DNA of 64,000 nt from Stereocaulon alpinum. Lineage: Eukaryota; Ascomycota; Lecanoromycetes; Lecanorales; Stereocaulaceae. The notes beneath the pieces are model-generated. The model did not search any database and was not told the DNA's origin. It was given only the letters and a program-made list of their open reading frames with translations. Below, piece after piece: positions 32,408 through 43,324 of the stretch; the first letter of the stretch is position 1; every line of letters begins with the position of its first letter. The position numbers and the translations under genes were made by a program. The DNA is taken from assembly GCA_018257865.1 (NCBI GenBank), contig JAEUBA010000002.1:806001-870000 (forward strand), read 5' to 3'.

Positions 32408-35401
32408 ATGGATGAAGCTCGACTTAAGGCCTTCCGCGCCCTCAAAATCCCGTGTGTGGAACTCAGCCAGGTAGCCTTGCGATACAAAGGCAAGAAGGCC
32501 GCTGGCAAAGACCTTGTCAACTCGCTAGAGGCTTTACATGGTACATTAGGAGACGTCAGCAAACAATCGAATGCACTGGATCCTAAATTGGCACAGTACG
32601 CGTTTTTCCCTCTCTCCCACATCTTCCGGGATACCAAAGATTTGCCGGTGCGAGCTGTTGAACTCGCGCTGGAATGCCTGGAGATTCTGATAGCTCACGG
32701 CTGGCGAACTGAGATATCTCCTGAATTGGGAAAGCAATTGCTCATGCTTTTGAGCTTCCTGGCTGGTGGCAGTGCTACGGACGTCAAGGTCAAAAATGTC
32801 AATGAAGAACTCAGCAGTGCGGCTTTGAACTGCCTGGCTGCGCTTTTCCAAACTTCCAGAAGCTCTATTCTTGGCGATGGAACCATTGAATCACAAGATC
32901 TTCCGATTCTTGGCCACGCTGTCACGGTCATGCTTGATGGCGTTACGGATGGTCCGTCAGTAAAGGTTCGACTAGCGGCTTTGACGGCGTTGGATAACAT
33001 GATCAATGCAACCGCACGGGATGAAGCCTTGAATAACGTGTTTCCAGGCATTGTTTCTTCCTTGACCAAAGTGCTTTCTCCTAGAAGCGGCGCAAAGCCA
33101 TTCTATAAAGTTCTGGCAGCAAGTCTGGTCACACTGACCAAAGTCATTTGCAAAGTCATTAGCGATGACATAACGGATGTCTCTAGAGAGGGTCAAGCAG
33201 GGACGGTGGCAGTAATCGAAGGGAAAGAGGGTGGAAACAGCTCTTGGGCTACCGCTACTGCAGGCCAGGTCAATATGGCTTTGGCAAATATCTTACCGTT
33301 ACGATATCATGATAGGTCAGAAGTACGTACAGCTCTATTCGAGTTGTGTATATCAGTGATTCAGCAATGCCAAAGGTCACTATCTCAGTCACTACCGATG
33401 TTGACTGACACCCTCATCGTACTTTGCAGCCAGTCCTCTGAGACCGAGGCTGCGAACATGTTTACTCTTGATGGCATACTTGCTGCAAACGCTAGCCTCC
33501 TCGAAAATGTGAAAAGCTCCTTGCATGATTGGATTGTGGCTTTGCCCCGAGTGATGCAATCAAATGACGATACTCGGAAAAAGAAGATTATTGAACAAAT
33601 CTCTACATCATTCACAGTCCTACAAAAGCACGCTATACGGCTAGACATGTTGGACGACTCTGTTGCAAGCAATGTACGGGCAAGCGTGTCTGCTGCCATC
33701 CAAGCGTCCTCTACAGCTAGACGGCCCGTCTCGGATAGCAGTATCGAAGTTACGCAATTGCTAGAGTCTAGATCTCGATCCTTGACTTTTGATACCGTGC
33801 TGTTCAACGGATCAGGCAGCAGGACGACTATGACTGGGCTCCAGAATCTACTGACACAGCTCAAAGCTCTTCCAATATCGAGGAGTCTACAACAAGGAAC
33901 TATCAATACCTTGAGGACTTCATCCGGAGACGAGCAGTTGGCAAATCTTTGGCTCTCCCTCCAGCTCCTGAATGACGCCCCTTCTGACACGTCTATTGTG
34001 GATCAGTATCTCAATTTTCCACCAGCCTACGACGTACACCAGCAGATGCTTGACGAAGTCTATTCTTTTTCATTGGACGTTCTGGCGAAGTCTACCTTCA
34101 AAGACACGGATCGCTGGCAACTGCAAGCCCTTGCTCTCGAAAGCGTAGCCTTACAAGCCCGAAGTCAAAGGTACGACTTCCGCCCAGAACTGGTGGACGC
34201 TCTCTACCCAATACTCGAACGCCTAGGTTCAGACAACGCTGCGCTCCAGCAACAAGCAATGACATGCCTGAATATCGTTTCTAACGCTTGTGACTATCCC
34301 GATTCCGCTGCGCTTATCATCGACAATGCAGACTACCTTGTCAACGCTGTCGCCTTGAAACTCAACACCTTCGACCTAAGTCCCCAGGCTCCTCAGGTCC
34401 TCGTCATGATGATCAGGTTATGCGGCTCGGCACTGATACCCTACCTAGACGATTTGGTCGAGTCTGTCTTCTCCATTATGGCCTGCTACAATGGCTATCC
34501 CAAACTTGTTGAATCTCTCTTCTCCGTCCTAGATGCTATAATTGAGGAAGCGGCTAAATCATCTACGCCAGCGATAGAGGGCAACTCCGAGAATAACAAA
34601 CCGCAAGCACATCGACCATTTAGCATCAAAGAGCTAGCTTCAGTCCTTCACACTAATCTTGAACAGACCACCCGACCCCGTTCACCATCTCCGTTACCAC
34701 TTCCTGAACCAACCACTGACCCCAACGGCAAAGAGTCCACGTCGCCTCCCCGAGCATCGTCCCCACAACTTGCTCCTCTCTCCAAAGTCGACGCCTTGAT
34801 ATTCTCGATAACATCACTAACACCCTCACATCTAACAGCGCCCTCGACTTCTCTCCGCTTAGGTATACTCAGGCTCCTAGCCTCAGCCCTACCTGTTCTG
34901 GCTTCTAATAACGACAAATTTCTCCCCATAGCCGCCACTCTCTGGCCCGCCATAGCGGTCCGTCTCTACGACAGCAAAAGCAACGATCCATCCACCACAA
35001 TCGCAGCTGCCAACGCACTATCTACTTTGTGCAAATCTGCAGGAGATTTCCTGGCAAGTAGAGTTGAAGACGACTGGGATCAATTGTGCAAACTACATAG
35101 ACGAGTTGAGAAGGAGATGAAAGAAGAAGCCCGAGTCCAAGGCAAGGGTAAAGGCAAGGACAAAGGATTAGCCAAGGTTGGTACCGAAAGAGGCATGAGA
35201 TGGAAGGCTTGGAACGCGGTCGTTGGGCTCTTACTTGTGGTCGTTGGCGATGTGGGTGTTACCTCCGAGATGGAAGACGGAGTTTTTGCGATGCTAGGCT
35301 GGTTGGGATCTGAGGATGAGGACGTTAGGGACGTGTTAGAGATGCTGAATGCAGATTCGCTTTGGTTGGTTGAGCAGAAAGCACGGGAAGGGCGTGAATG
35401 A
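32408..35401 (+). CDS. TTI1: Tel2-interacting protein 1, HEAT-repeat subunit of the TTT complex
   Basis: Single exon, 997 aa. The N-terminus LKAFRALKIPCVELSQVALR and LDPKLAQYAFFPLSHIFRDT with LPVRAVELALECLEILIAHG and WRTEISPELGKQLLMLLSFL is the conserved Tti1 start. The rest is helical HEAT-type, for example VRLAALTALDNMINATARDE and LQQQAMTCLNIVSNACDYPD. A proline-rich loop lies near residues 750-790, and a basic low-complexity helix (KGKGKDKGLAKVG) near the end. With Tel2 and Tti2 it loads PIKK kinases (TOR, ATM/ATR-type) onto Hsp90. The length is normal for the family. Confidence 0.92.
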   Translation: MDEARLKAFRALKIPCVELSQVALRYKGKKAAGKDLVNSLEALHGTLGDVSKQSNALDPKLAQYAFFPLSHIFRDTKDLPVRAVELALECLEILIAHGWRTEISPELGKQLLMLLSFLAGGSATDVKVKNVNEELSSAALNCLAALFQTSRSSILGDGTIESQDLPILGHAVTVMLDGVTDGPSVKVRLAALTALDNMINATARDEALNNVFPGIVSSLTKVLSPRSGAKPFYKVLAASLVTLTKVICKVISDDITDVSREGQAGTVAVIEGKEGGNSSWATATAGQVNMALANILPLRYHDRSEVRTALFELCISVIQQCQRSLSQSLPMLTDTLIVLCSQSSETEAANMFTLDGILAANASLLENVKSSLHDWIVALPRVMQSNDDTRKKKIIEQISTSFTVLQKHAIRLDMLDDSVASNVRASVSAAIQASSTARRPVSDSSIEVTQLLESRSRSLTFDTVLFNGSGSRTTMTGLQNLLTQLKALPISRSLQQGTINTLRTSSGDEQLANLWLSLQLLNDAPSDTSIVDQYLNFPPAYDVHQQMLDEVYSFSLDVLAKSTFKDTDRWQLQALALESVALQARSQRYDFRPELVDALYPILERLGSDNAALQQQAMTCLNIVSNACDYPDSAALIIDNADYLVNAVALKLNTFDLSPQAPQVLVMMIRLCGSALIPYLDDLVESVFSIMACYNGYPKLVESLFSVLDAIIEEAAKSSTPAIEGNSENNKPQAHRPFSIKELASVLHTNLEQTTRPRSPSPLPLPEPTTDPNGKESTSPPRASSPQLAPLSKVDALIFSITSLTPSHLTAPSTSLRLGILRLLASALPVLASNNDKFLPIAATLWPAIAVRLYDSKSNDPSTTIAAANALSTLCKSAGDFLASRVEDDWDQLCKLHRRVEKEMKEEARVQGKGKGKDKGLAKVGTERGMRWKAWNAVVGLLLVVVGDVGVTSEMEDGVFAMLGWLGSEDEDVRDVLEMLNADSLWLVEQKAREGRE

Positions 35402-35744
35402 AGTCGCCTGCCCTCGAATAAGTACACTTCGGGCTCGCTAAATCTTTAAAGCATAGTTTGATAGTCTTCCAAGCTTCAACAGATGTCTCAAGGTACGGCG
35501 AACGAGAGTCGCTGGTGACGAAACCAAGATAAGACGATAGTGGATCCTGATTGGCTGCTATATCGGGCATGACGCTAGCCCTATTGGATGACAGGTCTTG
35601 GCTCTCGGCTTGAGGAACCTCGTCACCTTCAACATCAAGCTTTCCCCAGTTCAACAATCACAGCGTTCCTCACGAACCTATCAACCATTCTTGTCTAACA
35701 AGCATTGTTGCCTACATTCGTTCTCGTCAAATCCCATACCAACC
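35402..35744. other. TTI1 to KRE9 intergenic region
   Basis: 343 bp of promoter-type sequence before KRE9. No gene is seen. Confidence 0.5.
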
Positions 35745-36739
35745 ATGCTCATCCGGCTCCTCGTTCTCCTGGCAGCAGTTGCCCCCTACACCTTTGCCGA
35801 CGTACAATTCACATCTCCCTCTGCCGGTGGTCAAGAGACAGGTGGTTCGACGCTGAGCGTCGCTTGGAAGGACTCAGGAACAGGTCCTAAGATATCGTCG
35901 TTTACAACATATCAAATGTTCCTATGCGCTGGAGGAAACGATGCGAGTAGTATTGTACGTACTTAGCCACCCGGCCTTCAGACGTAGTTCAGTCTCATCT
36001 GCCATTCAGCTTACGATTTCAAACACAGATTCAGCTCGCTTCGATTGTTACAAATGGGCGTTTCAGTGATGGGAATAAGGCATCAGGGACAGTATCGATA
36101 GGCCTAGGAGCGCCTACAAAGAACGCATAGTAAGGACGACTACATGAATATTGTAATTAGAGCATTGATGAACGTGTCTTCAGCTTCCTTAAGATGATAT
36201 CTGCCGCAACGGGCGGTACAGTCATAAACTATTCCGATCGTTTCTCGCTAAGCGGCATGACGGGCACATTTCCTCCAAATGTCCAAGCAGGTGTGGCTGG
36301 CATCACCGGAACAGATGGTCCAGTGGCGGAGAACAATGTCAACAACAACGCCCAGGCCGCCCCCACTGCTGGAGCAAACGGCCCATATGCAGTGACTTAC
36401 ACAGCGCAACAGGGTCTGACAAAATACGCTCCTATGCAAGGCAAACCTGGAACGAAAATCACGGCCAATAAACCGACACCTCGCTATCCCACGAGTTCTG
36501 TTCAATTCGCGCAGATCTTCCTCCCTACGCCTAGTCAAGTTACTACTATTACGCTTAGTGCGACATACAGCGCTTCCAGTATGGAGAATCAGGTATGTAA
36601 TTGAGAATCTATTCCGGGATGGCCTTTCATGGCCATGAGCCACTGACGGTAGAGCCATGATTAACAAGAATTGCAGGCTTCTCCGGCTCCTCCGCCTCAG
36701 AACGACATGCAGAAATATCTGAATCGGTGGAGGGATTGA
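35745..36739 (+). CDS. KRE9: Kre9/Knh1 family cell-wall beta-1,6-glucan protein
   Basis: Four exons, 35745-35954, 36029-36129, 36184-36592 and 36677-36739, encode 260 aa. A signal peptide is clear: MLIRLLVLLAAVAPYTFA, cleaved before DVQF. The N-terminal domain has the Kre9 pattern VQFTSPSAGGQETGGSTLSV, AWKDSG, TTYQMFLCAGGND and YFLKMISAATGGTVINYSDR. The C-terminal KNH1-type part includes YAVTYTAQQGLTKYAPMQGK, PTPRYPTSSVQFAQIFLPTP, TITLSATYSASSMENQ and the terminal MQKYLNRWRD. The protein is secreted and needed for beta-1,6-glucan assembly in the cell wall of yeasts; a similar role is inferred here. Confidence 0.9.
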
Positions 36740-37064
36740 AGATATAGTGTTAGGCTGTCCTATTTGTAAATGCTGCGTTTGAGCGAGGGGTGATATTGTT
36801 GATAGAACTATGTTGTGTAGGGCATTCTGGTGTTGCATCATCGCATGGTACGGCGTTCAATGTGGCCATGTGCTAGAGCATAATAGACAGCTACATACAA
36901 GCAATTGAGGACAATACAAAGTTTAACGGAGTCTTCTACTATAATGATTGTAGATTTCTTGCTATCTATACACTGCAGGACTGGCCCGCGCGTATCTCCC
37001 TTATCCCCACCAAAGACTCGCAAACCCCCGCGTCCCAAGTAATACCTCTTCACTACCGGTAACC
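36740..37064. other. KRE9 to aminopeptidase intergenic region
   Basis: 325 bp, no gene. A short promoter-type stretch lies before the ATG at 37065. Confidence 0.5.
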
Positions 37065-38599
37065 ATGACCTCCACCGACTCAATTTTGAAAGGCAAATAT
37101 CCAGCTAAAGCCCACTGCGCCAAAGTAGCAGCCTACCTCAAAGAAAAGGCCCCACATGATGGCCCTTCACGAATCTATCTGCAAGGCCAAAAGACCCGCA
37201 TGATAGAAGACAACGACGAGCCCGTACCCTTTCGGTCTGTCCCTATCCCCTCTCCTTCTCCCTACCACGACCTACCTGTCCATACTTATCGTTCTACCCC
37301 AGACAACGCCGCCACTTTTTCTACCTAACCGGCTGCGCCCTCCCAGACTGCCACCTCGTCTACCACGTCCCCACCTCGCACCTAACCCTCTTCATCCCGC
37401 CTCTAGACCCTTCCTCCGTAATCTGGTCCGGCCTCCCACTCTCCCACACAGAAGCCCTCGAAAAATACGACATAGACTCCTGCCTCCCCTCGACCGAAGT
37501 TCACAACTACCTCAGCCAGAAAACCCACGAGCAAGTACCCTTCGAGGAGCGCAGGAACACGCCCCAACCACTCACCTTCGCTGATAAGCGACACTTACCA
37601 GAAGACCAGTTCGAGCAATCTTTCTTCCTGCCATGGAACCTAGACACACTACATGACGTTATCGATGAGTGCAGGGTAACGAAAGATGAGTACGAGATTG
37701 CGTGTATACGAAGAGCAAACGATGTCTCTACCGAGGCGCACATTGCCGTCTTGAAGAGCTTGAAACATGCCGCGAATGAGCAGGAGCTTGAGGCTGTATT
37801 CATTGAACGCTGTATAGCATTAGGATGCAAAGAGCAAGCATACCATGGGATCTTTGGCTCGGGCGTGAATGCCGCTACGTTGCATTACCAAGCTAACAAT
37901 CAGCCTCTCCATGGGAGAGCGAATTTGCTGGTCGATGCAGGGGCGGAATATGAATGCTATTGTGCGGATGTCACGCGGACGATGCCGCTGGGTGGGACTT
38001 TCTACAAGGAGAGTGAAGAGATCTACACAATCGTGCAGAGCATGCAGGATGCATGTCTAGCTATGCTGAAAGCGGGCGTGCAATGGGAAGATGTGCATAT
38101 CATTGCTCACGAAGTGGCTATTGAGGGGTTACTGAAGCTTGGGATCTTGAAGGGGGAGAAAAAGGAGATCTTTGAGGCGAGGACTAGTGTTGCTTTCTTT
38201 CCCCATGGTTTGGGTCATTATTTGGGAATGGATACGCATGATACGGGGGGGCATCCGGATTATGAGGATAAGGATAAGATGTTTCAGTATTTGAGGGTTA
38301 GGGGGAAGTTGCCGGAGGGGAGTGTGATTACGGTTGAGCCGGGGGTGTATTTTTGTAGATTTATTATTGAGCCGTATTTGAAGGATGAAAAGCAGAAGAG
38401 GTTTATTGATGAGGAGGTGCTTGGGAGGTATTGGAATGTAGGGGGTGTGAGGATCGAAGGTGGGTCTTGTTGACAGGATGTCTAAGAGTGCTGCTAACCT
38501 GGAGTTGTAGATGACATCCTGATCACGAAGGACGGATATGAGAACCTGACGACAGCCCCGAAAGGCATTGATGAGATGAAGAAGATCATTGACAGCTAG
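37065..38599 (+). CDS. Xaa-Pro aminopeptidase / prolidase (M24B, PEPP family)
   Basis: Three exons, 37065-37234, 37303-38459 and 38511-38599, encode 471 aa. The first 140 residues are the AMP_N domain (KYPAKAHCAKVAAYL, IYLQGQKTRMIEDNDEPVPF, RQRRHFFYLTGCALPDCHLV). The M24 catalytic part keeps all metal ligands: Asp in LLVDAGAEYECYCADVTRTM (both Asp), His in FFPHGLGHYLGMDTHDTGGH, Glu in VITVEPGVYF and Glu in GGVRIEDD. It is a manganese-type cytosolic enzyme removing residues next to proline. The first third of the coding strand is C-rich, the last third strongly G-rich. Confidence 0.94.
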
Positions 38600-39502
38600 A
38601 TCAATTGTTTACGCAATAGACATCCGACAGCCTGGCTCACGACTAAGTGGGACATGGCCATCGGAGGGGACTTGTATTGACACACGATATATTGTCTCTG
38701 AGGCTCTGGCATTTGAAACTTAGACCTAATCGACGCTATCATCATTCGAATGTGAAGCGTAAGACATTTAACGTAACGCCTTTTCCCACCTATCCACCTC
38801 ATATCTTTCTCTAAGCCCTTTATCTCTCAGGAAAACACCGTCCTGTGCTATTACCATTCACAGATACTACCCACAGTCCTCCCACATAAATCTTTTCCCA
38901 ATGACGTGTGGGGCTGTGTAGCTAAATCCGGTTATGTAATGATGATGTCTGAGAAACATTCAGCGCGTCCTAGCAGACTCATGGTACGCTCCCAACAGTG
39001 ACCGGAGTCCTCCATGTATGTCGACGTTGAGTTCTTGAAACGTGGTACTTCTATGGTGCTGTGAGGAAGTGGGTGTTTGATGTGATCAACGTTGCAGTAC
39101 CCAGGGAATTTTGGATCGGTACTCGTGAGAACCGGGAGATTGAAATGTCTGGTTTTGGGACCTTGGAGGGTAAAGTGTCCAAGCATGATGACTTTCGTGA
39201 TCGAAGGCGACGGTGATGGCTTAGTAGAGATCAGAAACATCGGAGAAAGGTCAATGATATATTTCCAATGAGAGTGGAGGGTTGCTGTTACATGTATGCT
39301 ATCGAGAATGAATACTCCGTCGCCAACGTTGGTGGAAGATCAATTATTGGCATCTGGCAATCAAGCGATGCGGTTCGTATTCGCTCGATGGACGTTATGA
39401 GAGCAACAGAAAACAACCCTAGCCTTTCCTCCCACAAAGCGTAGACGTAGCTCTGTTGCTTGATACCGTCCGTAACGTGCCCGCTATGGAGGACTGGAAG
39501 TT
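38600..39502. other. Convergent region, aminopeptidase to STAND gene
   Basis: About 0.9 kb. Two minus-strand ORFs (38932-39240 and 39288-39512) look weakly coding but carry no known domain and do not splice to the STAND gene, which has its own stop at 39503. Confidence 0.4.
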
Positions 39503-42500
39503 TTACTTCCATCCCAGCTGTTTACCAAGCTTGGATAGTCGATTTTTGAATGACTTCTGGCCTTGTATCTGGGATCCGTGTTGGAACAATCGCTGTAATA
39601 TTTCCTGCGTCTCTCCTTGCGTCTTTCCTTGTGTCACTTCCCGCAATCTTTCCTGCGCCTCCTCCTGCATGTCTTCCTCCATCCTTTCCTGCAATTCTTC
39701 CTGCACCTCTTCCTGCATGTCTTCCTGTGTGGCTTCCCACACCCTTTCCTGCATCTCTTCCTCCATTCTTTCCTGCGTCTGTTCGAGACACTGCTTGTGA
39801 AGAAGTCTCAGGTCTTCTAGGTCAGAAGCCTCCGTCATGGTGAAATGGATGGACATAAGATTGAGAAAGTAATGTCTTCCGAGGTCGACGTTGGGGTCTG
39901 CTCCGCATTTGAGAAGCATTTTGATGAGGTCGTAAACTACGATACTGTCCTTTGGATGAATCTGTTGACCTTCCAAGGACCGCAAATACAACAGCCAAAT
40001 CGAGGAGGTATCTCCGTATATCTCGTTCGGATTTGCACCTTGATCCAAAAGACGTTTAACAACGTACCATTGGAGTAAAGAAGCTTCCATAGCACGGAGT
40101 GCAATGTCCAACGGAGGTCTTAGCCAAATAGAGGCTTGCCCGAGAATAGACTTCAATTCACAGTCTACTTTCAATTCCATATAGCCAGGGATTTTCCTTA
40201 AGAAAGAAGTCTTCGAAAGCCAGTCGTCCAAATAATTTTCGCCCAATTCATCTGTCAATAGATTGAAGTTTCCTTTCTCTCGAAGCAGCTCTATCGATCG
40301 GTCTAAGTCAGGGAAGAAGCGGTGTATGAAGCGGTCTCTGCCTTCCACTTCCCGGGCATGAAGTATAAAGTTCTGGAACAAATCGGCAAGACTTGTGTAC
40401 GGCGCCGAATGACGTGGCTTATGAGTCATATGTTTTATCTGCATGAGTCTTGCATTGCACAAGAACCAATGGGCATCGAAATCAGCTCCAGCTTCGTTAG
40501 TCAACAGAATTTGTACGTCCTTTGTTTCTAGGAAGTCCTTGACCGTGCGATGTAGGAAGTGCAACTTGTCGTCCGCAGAGAATTCTAGAAGATCCGCACA
40601 ACGAGCCATTACACGGATCTGTGTGCTATCGCATCGTTCACGAATGTAGGCCTTGTTCCATGAGGTGATTTCCTCTTTTAAGAGCGCAAAGTCCGGCTCT
40701 TGCTCAGCGAAGTATGATACATCCATAGCCGTCAATGGTCCGGGTGCACATAGCCGCATTTGATACAGACGCGCAGCTTGATGACGATAAACCTTCTCCA
40801 CCGAGTCAAGTGTATGTTGGAAAAACTCTTCTAGTTCGGCTGGAAGGACTCGGAGCCTCTGCTGAAGCTCAGCAACGGTGTCCTGATTAGTGAGACCTCG
40901 GCGAAGAGATCGCACCACAAGGAATACCCAGAGAAACACGCCATCAGCCTTGTCCACTATCTCTAAGACCAAGTCCTTGTAGCGCCTGTCCGTAAATCTG
41001 AGCCTCTGGAAATCCGCACCTTCTGCTAGTTCATCCGTCACAAAACGCGTGATATCGACACGGGTAAGCTCGTGCACTTTAAGCTTCAGTCCAGAATTAA
41101 CCCCGTAGGCTTTCTCAAAAACAACCCATGGCCGACTAGAGAAGCAGATCTTGATAGCGTCAGAAGATGTGAGGATGTTCATGATCTCAATGACTTCCGT
41201 ATGGTCCCCGTCGTACTCGTCTAGTCCATCGATGAAAAAACAAAATCTTGCGCCCATACGCTGCTCTCTCAAGTTGTCAAATGCTTCCAAAAGTCCTCTG
41301 CGTGTCCAAGGTAACTCAGCCTGCTCCGAGTCCTGCCAATGCGAAGCGCAGATAGAAGAAACCAGCGCTGGGGCAGATCTAAGTATATTGTAAAGCAGTG
41401 TCTGGAGTAGGCCTTGCTGAGATTTCTGCATATGTGTTCCAGCGTTCCAGAAGAAGAAGCTTGAGGTCAGAAGCTGTTTTCCAGCTGCCTCTGCCCATGC
41501 TTCTAATGCTCTCAGAGTCTTCTTGTGGTTGTAGAAGAATTTCATTAGGGTAGACTTCCCAGAACCCGCTTTCCCACTTATCCAATAGATGCCGTTGCCA
41601 CTTCGCAGCCAGTCAAGAATAGTGGTTTCTATACCGCTGTGAGTAAGCTCTTGGCTATTCTCGAACAGCCAATCGAAAGTTGCGGGATGAGCCTCCTTTA
41701 TATACTCTTCCCGTTGTAGTATCGTAGGAAAGCATAAGCTTTGGATTATCTTCAGTTGCTTGGTCAGCATGGTTCCCTTAGCTGCCAGAGCCGATAGCCT
41801 TGATGACATGATAGTCGAGATTTCATGATTGCGTATATCTTCCTCACCACCGGCCTGAATCCTTCTCTTGCGTTCGTCTAGGACTTGGTTTAGAGAAGTG
41901 ATAATCTTCTCCTTTAGCTCAGCTGGCTCATTGATACTCCGAATCTCTAGGCGACGGTGACTTGCGACTAGACTGTCCAACGTCGCAGCGACCCTGGATT
42001 GTTCGATCAGCATTGTGGAGCATCTCCTATTGAGCATAGGCTGTTGTTCGCTGTGATCATATATCAGTAATGGTCGACTCACTTTGACTCCAACTCACGT
42101 CAATATCTTTAGCAACCGAGTAGTCAGCTGGAACCGGAAAAGACTCAGAGCTCTCTCATAGTCACGAATCTGACTCTCCTTCCAAGCACCCCGAAGCGCC
42201 TGCCAAATACTCTCCCATCTCCTTTGGCGACCGCCTTTTACTTTCAGGCTCTTCAGGGCCAAAAGGAAATCTTTACCAAGCTCATTACAGGATGAAGCTA
42301 GCGATAAGAGTGATAGCTCGGATTCCGATGCTGTATTTTCGTTTAAATCTCGTCCAGCGCATACTATCTCGGCGCATAGCGCAGTAAGGTCGTTAGTGAT
42401 AGCCTCTAAGACCTGGTTGGTAGAGGATGTCCCATCCACAGATCTGTAGAGCTCCAAACTACCACAGAGGAGGTTACCGCCAAAATTGAGAAACTGGACG

Positions 42501-42538
42501 ATGTTGCTGGCTAAGCCAAGGGCAGAGAATGGATCCAT
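39503..42538 (-). CDS. NACHT-domain STAND (NLR-like) protein
   Basis: Two exons in translation order, 42538-42099 and 42050-39503, encode 995 aa. Residues 1-150 are the fungal NACHT-associated N-terminal domain (MDPFSALGLASNIVQFLNFG; RRWESIWQALRGAWKESQIR; RLLKIL). A helical linker precedes the NACHT NTPase: FDWLFENSQ, WLRSGNGIYWISGKAGSGKS with Walker A at 306-314, FFFWNAGTHMQKSQQGLLQT, and Walker B FCFFIDGLDEYDGDHTE at about 416-432; then ICFSSRPW. A winged-helix-like region ends with LHFLHRTVKDFLE. Two weak ankyrin-like stretches follow (VKRLLDQGANPNEIYG; LIKMLLKCGADPNVDLG). The last 95 residues are an E/Q/M-rich repetitive coiled coil. Such proteins act in fungal non-self recognition and programmed cell death; the specific ligand is unknown. 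Confidence 0.9.
39560..39800 (-). repeat. Degenerate coding repeat, E/Q-rich tail of STAND protein
   Basis: Imperfect short units (about 12 nt and multiples, encoding variants of MQEE, VQEE, LQER, MEED) recur across about 240 nt. On the plus strand this appears as repeats of TCTTCCTGCA-like sequence. Confidence 0.8.
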
Positions 42539-43324
42539 TACGGCGACCAGTGTTGGAAGATAGGCTATAGCCTAACGATAGACCCTTGAAAGCAGTCTTC
42601 CGTGACGAGGCAGTGATTAGTAGAAGTGGGAGCTGGCTCACTTGTTCAATTGTTGCGCGAATTGAGCAGGTCATGCAGGTAAAGTTCCTTCACGGCGGAA
42701 GAGAGAGCCATTTCATATAAAAGTCTTACTCATCGGAATACGACATTTCTGTAAGCGATATGCTCTGACGAAGCCGAAACAATGATGAAATCGGATACAA
42801 GATCTCGAATGCAAGTAAGCTGCAATGGGATGTGATTTAAATCGCCAGACTCGGCGGATGACGAGGCTTTGAGGTCTGCGCTCAGCCTCAGCGAAACGGC
42901 AAACGCGCTGTGGCTATCGTGACGGCTAGCCACCTTGGCCTCCACAAGGTGATTGGATACCGCTTGAGCCTAGTTTAGGCGTCCCGGGTATGCCCATAAC
43001 AAGGCAGCCAGTAAGCACAAGAGCTACCTTGTCGATAGCGGCACAGCCAGGAATCCCACCTCATATCATGCGCACAGAATCTAGTTGGGGTAGGCACAGC
43101 CACCGACCTATATCTACTATGCCTAAAAGACACCAGGAGTGCAAGCGATAAGCTTCGTTCATCGGACGACAGAGAGCACATGATTCTACAAGAGGTTGAC
43201 CGTGAAGTAGAGGAGCAAAGCTTGCCCTCTAGGAATATCGATACGCGCGGAAGGACAGGCTGGGAAGCAGACGACGGAATCTGCCCACATTTGATGGCTT
43301 TGTTAGTGGCTACCTCTGAAACCC
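42539..43324. other. STAND promoter and NOC3 3' region
   Basis: 786 bp with no supported gene. Minus-strand ORFs at 42730-42945 and 42975-43328 have no domain. Confidence 0.45.

Noticed and set aside
38932..39240. Minus-strand ORF downstream of the STAND gene, considered as an additional C-terminal exon
   Set aside because: The STAND frame has its own stop at 39503 after a smooth coding tail, and no acceptor/donor pair joins the two.
39456..39800. Cys/Ser-rich plus-strand ORF that looks like a cysteine-rich repeat protein
   Set aside because: It is the complement of the E/Q-rich repeats of the STAND coding exon and has no start context of its own.
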